Assembly (NCBI GenBank): GCA_045580325.1
Contig: JAZNNR010000017.1
Span: forward strand, 1 to 64,000
DNA from: SIG672 sp045580325
GTDB lineage: Bacteria > Bacillota > Clostridia > Oscillospirales > CAG-272
DNA: 64,000 nt
Direction of reading: 5' to 3'
Both the position numbers and the translations under genes were made by a program. Below the pieces are notes generated by a model. It saw nothing but the letters and a program-made list of their open reading frames with translations, was not told where the DNA came from and did not search any database. This document shows, one piece after another, positions 59,049 to 64,000 of this stretch (within the stretch, counting starts at the first letter, position 1; each line of letters starts with the position of its first letter).

Positions 59049-60296
59049 TCAGTTATAAAGGGGATATTTTGCGCAGATCGCAGCAACCTTTGCGCGAAGC
59101 TCTTCCTTCTTTTCCTCGAAGTCGTCGCCGATAGCCGCTGTGATGATGTCAGCAACAACGATGAAGTCCTCTTCTACGAGTCCTCTCGTTGTAGCCGCAG
59201 GAGTACCTACTCTGATACCGCTTGTAAGCGAGGGCTTACGGGGGTCGTTCGGAACTGCGTTCTTGTTTACAGTAATTCCTATGCTGTCAAGACGGTTTTC
59301 GAGATCCTTGCCTGTTGTTTCTCTGCCGCGAAGGTCAACGAGCATAAGATGGTTGTCCGTACCGCCCGAAACGAGATTTACACCGTTTGCGAGAAGTCTT
59401 TCGGAAAGTGCCTTTGCGTTACGCGCGATCTGCTGCTGATAAGCCTTAAATTCATCGGAAAGCGCTTCGCCGAAGCATACAGCCTTTGCCGCGATAGTGT
59501 GCATAAGAGGTCCGCCCTGTGTTCCGGGGAATATCGCCTTATTGATCTTCGGTCCGAGCTCCTCTTTGCAGAGTATCATACCGCCTCTGGGTCCGCGAAG
59601 AGTTTTATGTGTAGTTGTTGTAACAACGTCAGCGTAAGGCACGGGCGAGGGGTGTACACCTGCCGCAACAAGACCTGCGATGTGAGCCATATCTACCATA
59701 AAATATGCGCCGACCTTTTTTGCGATCTCGGCAAAACGGGCAAAGTCAATAACTCTCGGATAAGCAGACGCGCCCGCAACGATAAGCTTCGGCTTGCACT
59801 CGAGCGCGAGAGCCTCTACCTTGTCGTAATCTATAAGACCTGTTTCGGGATCAACACCGTAGGAAACGAAATTGTAGTTGATGCCCGAGAAGTTGACGGG
59901 GCTTCCGTGTGTAAGGTGTCCGCCGTCAGCAAGGCTCATTCCCATAACTGTGTCGCCGTGACTAAGAAGTGCAACGTAAACAGCAGTATTTGCCTGTGCG
60001 CCGCTGTGAGGCTGAACGTTTGCAAATTCTGCACCAAAAAGCTTCTTTGCGCGCTCGATAGCGATATTTTCAACTACGTCAACACATTCGCAGCCGCCGT
60101 AGTAACGCTTTGCGGGATATCCCTCTGCATATTTGTTTGTAAGTACGCTTGCGTTTGCCGCCATAACAGCCTCTGAAACGAAGTTTTCGGATGCAATAAG
60201 CTCGATAGAGTTCTGCTGACGTTCAAGTTCCTTTTTTACCGCAGCAGCAACGTCAGCGTCGCGCTCGGCGAGAAGTGAAAGATTTTCGTAAACCAT
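59049..60296 (-). CDS. glyA: Serine hydroxymethyltransferase
   Basis: ATG 60296 behind GGGGGA gives 415 residues beginning MVYENLSLLAERD; a longer frame runs into the promoter. It converts serine and tetrahydrofolate to glycine and 5,10-methylene-THF. PLP-binding features include QPHSGAQAN, DMAHIAGLV and the active-site lysine in TTTHKTLRGPRGG. The adjacent mnmE needs one-carbon units for wobble-uridine modification, but the genes are divergent with separate promoters. Confidence 0.97.
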   Translation of the reverse strand: MVYENLSLLAERDADVAAAVKKELERQQNSIELIASENFVSEAVMAANASVLTNKYAEGYPAKRYYGGCECVDVVENIAIERAKKLFGAEFANVQPHSGAQANTAVYVALLSHGDTVMGMSLADGGHLTHGSPVNFSGINYNFVSYGVDPETGLIDYDKVEALALECKPKLIVAGASAYPRVIDFARFAEIAKKVGAYFMVDMAHIAGLVAAGVHPSPVPYADVVTTTTHKTLRGPRGGMILCKEELGPKINKAIFPGTQGGPLMHTIAAKAVCFGEALSDEFKAYQQQIARNAKALSERLLANGVNLVSGGTDNHLMLVDLRGRETTGKDLENRLDSIGITVNKNAVPNDPRKPSLTSGIRVGTPAATTRGLVEEDFIVVADIITAAIGDDFEEKKEELRAKVAAICAKYPLYN

Positions 60297-60338
60297 ATTT
60301 TCCCCCATATTTGTTTTATTTAAAAATTTATCTATCTT

Positions 60339-60367
60339 ATTATACAACATTTACTTCGTTTTGTAAA
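60339..60367 (-). promoter_or_regulatory. glyA promoter
   Basis: TTTACA (60362-60367), 17 nt, TATAAT (60339-60344) on the minus strand, 42 nt before the start. The leader is too short for a glycine riboswitch. Confidence 0.78.
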
Positions 60368-60388
60368 TAGATTTTTGTAAATTCCTTA

Positions 60389-60417
60389 TTGACATAGCAA
60401 ATTTCGCTTGTTATAAT
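60389..60417 (+). promoter_or_regulatory. Perfect-consensus mnmE promoter
   Basis: TTGACA (60389-60394), 17 nt, TATAAT (60412-60417) with TG upstream of the -10 box. It is divergent from the glyA promoter, 22 nt away. Confidence 0.88.
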
Positions 60418-60447
60418 AAATTATACTACATTTTTACGGAGAGTTTT

Positions 60448-61821
60448 ATGGATTTTTCATCTGTTGCGGCTATTTCAACGCCATATGGACGCGGAGCTAT
60501 CGCGGTGATACGAATTTCGGGCGAAAATGCTCTTGAAATACTTGAAAAGGTATTCGTTCCCGCAAGTAAAAAGAGCGTGGATTCTTACCGCGTAGGTCAG
60601 CTTATCCGCGGAGATATAGTATCGTCAGACGGACGTATGATAGACGACGGTATGGCTGTATTTTTCAAAGCACCGAGCTCATATACGGGTGAAAACAGCG
60701 CCGAAATATACTGCCACGGCGGTATTCTCGTCAGCGAGGAAGTGCTAAAAGCGGTGTTTGCCGCAGGAGCTCTCCCCGCAGGACCGGGTGAATTTACAAA
60801 GCGCGCCTTTATTAACGGCAAGCTCGGTCTTACCGAAGCCGAGGCGGTTATAAACACGATAGATGCACAGACAAGGGACAAGCTCGACCTTGCCCGCTCG
60901 CACAGAAAAGGCGTACTCTCGGCAAAAATCAAGGAAATATATAACGCCCTGCTCACACTCGTTTCGTCGGCTTATGTTTTTGCCGACTATCCCGACGAGG
61001 ACCTTTCTGATATTTCTCCCGAAGAAATGGCGCAGAAGCTTACTGATATTCACGGCAAAATAACAAACCTCGCCGCGACCTACAAAATGGGGCAGGCGAT
61101 AAACGAGGGAATATACACAGTCCTCGCAGGACGCCCGAACACCGGCAAATCCTCTCTTCTCAACCTTCTTCTCGGAAGCGACCGCGCTATTGTGAGCGAC
61201 ACAGCGGGAACGACGCGCGACTCTATCGAGGAAAGCGTTTCGCTTGGGCGAATAATGCTCCGTCTGTGCGATACGGCGGGAATCCGCGAGGGCAAGGACG
61301 AAATTGAAAAGCTCGGAATCGAGCGAAGCATCTCGGCGCTTGAGCGCGCTGGGCTTGTAATTGCAGTTTTCGACGGCTCACAGGAAGCCAGCGACGAGGA
61401 TAGAAAAGTCTGCGAAATAGTGTCAAAGCTCTCGTGTGCAAAAATAGCTCTGATAAACAAATCCGACCTTGAAAACAGGCTCGATCTGGACACCTCGGCA
61501 TTTGACAAGACTATTTCAATGAGTGCAAAATATGCCGAAAATGCCGAGATTTTAACAAAAGAGATAGAATCGCTCTTCATCGAGGGCGAAACAGATTACG
61601 ACAGCGACGCTATCGTTTCGTCTGCGCGTCAGAGAGCCTCGCTCGACCGTGCCGCAGAGTCGGTGAAAAACGCACTTTCTGCTCTTAATGCGGGGTACAC
61701 GCCCGACGTCGCAGGGCTTGACATCGAGGATGCTATGTCAGCGCTCGGCGAGATCGACGGCCGCACGGTATCTGAGGACATCGTAAAGGATATTTTCGGA
61801 CGCTTCTGCGTAGGAAAATAA
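60448..61821 (+). CDS. mnmE: tRNA uridine-5-carboxymethylaminomethyl modification GTPase MnmE
   Basis: The 457-residue protein has the folate-binding N-terminal domain (STPYGRGAIAVIRISG, GEFTKRAFINGKLGLTEAEA), a G domain with GRPNTGKSS, DTAGIRE and NKSD, and the diagnostic C-terminal FCVGK with C454. With MnmG it installs (c)mnm5 groups on U34 of several tRNAs. It is followed 27 nt later by the mnmM gene, whose product finishes the same modification. Confidence 0.97.
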   Translation: MDFSSVAAISTPYGRGAIAVIRISGENALEILEKVFVPASKKSVDSYRVGQLIRGDIVSSDGRMIDDGMAVFFKAPSSYTGENSAEIYCHGGILVSEEVLKAVFAAGALPAGPGEFTKRAFINGKLGLTEAEAVINTIDAQTRDKLDLARSHRKGVLSAKIKEIYNALLTLVSSAYVFADYPDEDLSDISPEEMAQKLTDIHGKITNLAATYKMGQAINEGIYTVLAGRPNTGKSSLLNLLLGSDRAIVSDTAGTTRDSIEESVSLGRIMLRLCDTAGIREGKDEIEKLGIERSISALERAGLVIAVFDGSQEASDEDRKVCEIVSKLSCAKIALINKSDLENRLDLDTSAFDKTISMSAKYAENAEILTKEIESLFIEGETDYDSDAIVSSARQRASLDRAAESVKNALSALNAGYTPDVAGLDIEDAMSALGEIDGRTVSEDIVKDIFGRFCVGK

Positions 61822-61848
61822 AAATCTACTCCCGAAAGGACTAAAAAT

Positions 61849-62400
61849 ATGCTCGACCTCAAAACAACCGAAAAGAATTTTCTTATTCCTCATATAAAAG
61901 AAGGCGGAGTTGCCGTTGATTTCACAATGGGCAACGGACACGACACCCTCTGGCTCTCGAGAGCCGTCGGCGAAAACGGAAAGGTTTACGCATTTGATGT
62001 GCAAGAGGCTGCGCTTGACAGCACGAAAGCGCTCCTCGAAAGCGAAAACGCGCCTCAGAACTACACTCTTATCCTCGATTCGCACCACAACAGTGAGAAA
62101 TACGTCAAAGAGCCGATCTGCGTCGGAATGTTCAATCTCGGTTGGCTTCCTGGCAGCGACAAGACTATAAGAACGCATTTTGAGACGACACTCCCCGCGA
62201 TCGAGGCCGCAATAAGACTGCTCGACGATGACGGCGCGCTCCTTATAGCTGTCTATCCGGGACACGCAGAGGGCGCAGAGGAAGGTTTGATGATCGGCGA
62301 TATTCTCGCAAAACTCGAGCGCAAAAGCTACTGCGCCGCCAGATTCAATCTTATGAACTCACCCACTTCCCCCTATTTTTATCTTATTGAAAAGAAGTAG
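61849..62400 (+). CDS. mnmM: tRNA methyltransferase MnmM (YtqB type)
   Basis: The 183-residue class I SAM enzyme has the SAM motif VDFTMGNGHDTLWLS (23-37), VYAFDVQEAA, and the late tract MFNLGWLPGSDK, a pattern of the YtqB family. YtqB/MnmM methylates nm5s2U to mnm5s2U at tRNA position 34 in Gram-positive bacteria, replacing the MnmC methyltransferase. Its position in an operon directly after mnmE fits that role very well. AAAGGA precedes the ATG. Confidence 0.9.
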   Translation: MLDLKTTEKNFLIPHIKEGGVAVDFTMGNGHDTLWLSRAVGENGKVYAFDVQEAALDSTKALLESENAPQNYTLILDSHHNSEKYVKEPICVGMFNLGWLPGSDKTIRTHFETTLPAIEAAIRLLDDDGALLIAVYPGHAEGAEEGLMIGDILAKLERKSYCAARFNLMNSPTSPYFYLIEKK

Positions 62401-62556
62401 CCAAGGACTCTGTCCTTGGAACCTGCTTAGAAACTTTTTGAAAAAAGTTTCTAAGAACTTCAAAAACTTTACTGAAAAGGGAAAAATCCTTTATGTAAAG
62501 TTTTAGTCGAGCTTTTTTAGCTCGCAGGGTTTCTTAAGGGGCGGCGCCCCTTAAGC
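62401..62556. repeat. Dispersed stem-loop repeat, family A copy 4
   Basis: CCAAGGAC-tct-GTCCTTGG, AGAAACTTTTT/AAAAAGTTTCT, CTTCAAAAACTTTACT, an inverted pair AGTCGAGC.., and a terminal GCTTAAGGGGC/GCCCCTTAAGC stem follow the mnmM stop codon at once. It is the clearest match to copy 3. Confidence 0.8.
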
Positions 62557-62570
62557 TGAAAAAAGAAAAA

Positions 62571-62594
62571 GCGTGATACTTTCGAGTATCACGC
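62571..62594 (-). terminator. Terminator after the 62609 GNAT gene
   Basis: A perfect GCGTGATACT / AGTATCACGC stem with a TTTTTCTTTTTT run on the minus strand. The stem sequence is shared with the hairpin at 51094-51123. Confidence 0.8.
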
Positions 62595-62608
62595 CATTTT
62601 TATATGTA

Positions 62609-63298
62609 CTAATTCTTCTTATACGCATTATACGCGTAAAATCTGCCGACGTAGTCAAAGCCCAGCGAGCGTGCGATACGCTCTGAACCTATGTTATAGC
62701 GACTGCAGCAGTAGGCTACGCTGTATCCATTTTCGATGAGATATTTCGCAAGAGCCGCCGTGTTTGAGCGCGCAAACCCTCTTTTTCTGTAGTCGGGAGC
62801 TGTTTCGACCGTTATTTCGAGCATTTTCTGCCCCTCACCGTACTCGTTCACGCACGCCATAGAAGCTATTTTTCCGTCCTCGAGAGTCGCAAACATCGGA
62901 ATATTCTTTTCAAGATTTTCTTTCACCTCAAGCGTCGTGAGATTTTCATAAATATCCTCTTCAATCCTCACGCTCGACGGCAAAATAGCCGAGATGTCGA
63001 GATTTTCTGTGCTTCGCATCGAGAAAGAATAGTACCAGCGAAGCCTCTCGTGAGTTTCGCCCTCATATCCGTGAAGATCTGCATACTTTTCAAGCTCCTC
63101 GTTCAGCTCGGAAAGGACCTCGTCCGAGAAAATATCCTTGCCATGATTTTTCACAAGCCTTTTGCAAAATCTTTTCACCCCCGAATAGACCTCTATCTCA
63201 AGGTCGTCGCCGTACTCGGTAACAAGAAAAGGGACTATCATAGGATAGCCGCTTTTGAATATATTTTTATCTTTTTCGGTAATTACTGAAATTTTCAT
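62609..63298 (-). CDS. GNAT-family N-acetyltransferase
   Basis: The 229-residue protein has an N-terminal alpha domain of unknown role and a C-terminal GNAT fold with TVETAPDYRKRGFARSNTAALA (acetyl-CoA loop RKRGFA) and the tract YCCSRYNIGSERIARSLGF. The substrate is unknown. It begins 9 nt after the mntP stop with no clear Shine-Dalgarno site, so translational coupling to mntP is likely. Confidence 0.85.
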   Translation of the reverse strand: MKISVITEKDKNIFKSGYPMIVPFLVTEYGDDLEIEVYSGVKRFCKRLVKNHGKDIFSDEVLSELNEELEKYADLHGYEGETHERLRWYYSFSMRSTENLDISAILPSSVRIEEDIYENLTTLEVKENLEKNIPMFATLEDGKIASMACVNEYGEGQKMLEITVETAPDYRKRGFARSNTAALAKYLIENGYSVAYCCSRYNIGSERIARSLGFDYVGRFYAYNAYKKN

Positions 63299-63307
63299 AT
63301 TAAACGA

Positions 63308-63883
63308 TCAAAAATTTATAATTTCAAGGTGTTCGAGAAGTATTTTAAGTCCCATAAGGCAGAGAATGACACCGCCCGCAAGCTCTGCGCGCTTCTTGTA
63401 TTTCGCGCCGAATTTGTTGCCGATAACAACTCCGACAAAGGAGAGTGCAAAGGTTATAACTCCGATAAGAATTACCGCTACCGAAATTCCTGTCGAGGGC
63501 GCTATCAGAGCAAAGGTTATTCCGACCGCAAGGGCGTCAATACTCGTCGCAATAGCGAGAACGAAAAGCTCTCCGATACTGAATTTGTCGGGACAGCACT
63601 CCTCTTTTTCCTTTTCACAGGCCTCCCATATCATTTTTCCGCCGATAAATCCGAGCAAAATAAATGCTACCCAGTGGTCGAAAGAAACTATATATTCTTC
63701 AAACTGCACGCCGAGAAACCAGCCTATAAGGGGCATAAGCGCCTGAAAAGTTCCGAAAAAGAGCGCTATAAGCGCGCCTCTTTTATAGTTTATTTTGCTC
63801 ATATTAAGCCCCTTGCAGACAGCCACCGCAAAAGCGTCCATTGACAGTCCGAGCGCTACGAGCAAAAGCTCAAGTATTCCCAT
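63308..63883 (-). CDS. mntP: Manganese efflux pump MntP
   Basis: The 191-residue protein has six membrane helices in two inverted halves. The key Asp residues are D16 in GLSMDAFAVAVCKG and D116 in ATSIDALAVGITFA, and the central Glu/Cys-rich loop (EKEKEECCPD) lies between halves. It exports manganese. Only 37 nt separate it from the upstream gene, so there is no room for a yybP-ykoY manganese riboswitch here; if one exists it lies upstream of the preceding gene. AAGGAT precedes the ATG. Confidence 0.94.
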   Translation of the reverse strand: MGILELLLVALGLSMDAFAVAVCKGLNMSKINYKRGALIALFFGTFQALMPLIGWFLGVQFEEYIVSFDHWVAFILLGFIGGKMIWEACEKEKEECCPDKFSIGELFVLAIATSIDALAVGITFALIAPSTGISVAVILIGVITFALSFVGVVIGNKFGAKYKKRAELAGGVILCLMGLKILLEHLEIINF

Positions 63884-63920
63884 AAATTAAGATCCTTTTC
63901 GTTTTGATATAACTATTTTA

Positions 63921-64000
63921 CTACTGTTTTACGTATTTTTTTACAAGCTCGGGGAGATATTCGTATCTTTTTTTATACGAGCCGCTTCCGAAGATTTTAA
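63921..64000 (-). CDS. C-terminal end of an unidentified protein (cut by window edge)
   Basis: An open frame of 25 residues ends at TAG 63921-63923, 37 nt before mntP. It ends KRYEYLPELVKKYVKQ. No family can be named from so short a tail; the spacing suggests an operon with mntP. Confidence 0.5.
   Translation of the reverse strand, partial: KIFGSGSYKKRYEYLPELVKKYVKQ

Noticed and set aside
60297..60447. Glycine riboswitch upstream of glyA
   Set aside because: The leader from the promoter to the start codon is only about 40 nt, too short for the aptamer.
63884..63920. yybP-ykoY manganese riboswitch upstream of mntP
   Set aside because: Only 37 nt separate mntP from the preceding gene end; no room for the aptamer.

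Overview
The window looks like a chromosomal segment of an endospore-forming Clostridia-type Firmicute, probably a gut lineage related to Oscillospirales or Christensenellales. The evidence is a YunB-type sporulation protein, a CotF-like spore-coat protein, the rpmG-secE-nusG-rplK-rplA cluster, recJ-relA, cdaA-cdaR, MurT/GatD homologues, a SecA with a SEC-C tail, a perfect CIRCE/HrcA operator, strong Shine-Dalgarno sites with several TTG/GTG starts, and several families of dispersed palindromic intergenic repeats. The exact taxon cannot be read from the sequence alone. No rRNA, tRNA or CRISPR array was found.

Layout. 1-6714 (-): the 5-prime part of a giant secreted repeat protein, with a signal peptide, cohesin-like domain, five LamG-like modules, nine InlB-type repeats and Cys-rich ribbon repeats; it runs off the left edge. 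6971-8778 (-): mannose-6-phosphate isomerase and a BspA-type leucine-rich lipoprotein. 9013-11674 (+): DUF5685 protein, J-domain protein, a small membrane protein and a CotF-like protein. 11893-12510: a divergent XRE regulator/DUF6809-like pair around a clear operator region. 12579-18003 (-): trkA-trkH, pepD and a CPBP-like membrane protein with a degenerate active site. 18102-20617 (-): rpmG-secE-nusG-rplK-rplA with a possible leader peptide. 20979-28242 (+): cdaA-cdaR, recJ and relA. 28243-29794: structured repeats, CIRCE-controlled hsp20 and a DUF1292 protein. 30015-35523: fabG-like, ogg, cimA, yunB(-) and guaA.

35578-39110 is a small accessory island of unknown proteins and an ECF sigma/anti-sigma-like pair. 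It is bounded by near-identical terminators and a 75-bp direct repeat copied from the 3-prime end of the neighbouring membrane-protein gene. 39148-48576 holds that YwaF-like gene, a two-component system, a MalY-type C-S lyase and a GH2/GH106-like glycosidase pair. 48839-50934 encodes MurT- and GatD-like proteins. 50935-51580 is a dense palindrome cluster. 51581-64000 holds a GNAT, uracil-DNA glycosylase, two related membrane proteins, secA, an esterase, glyA, mnmE-mnmM, another GNAT, mntP and the tail of one more gene.

The most striking signal is that both glutamine-amidotransferase units in the window appear to have lost glutaminase chemistry. GuaA lacks about 95 residues of its glutaminase domain, including the nucleophilic Cys and the His/Glu. 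The GatD homologue next to MurT lacks the nucleophile-elbow Cys and the catalytic His. Together they suggest a lineage that uses free ammonia instead of glutamine for these amidations, though this rests on two genes only.
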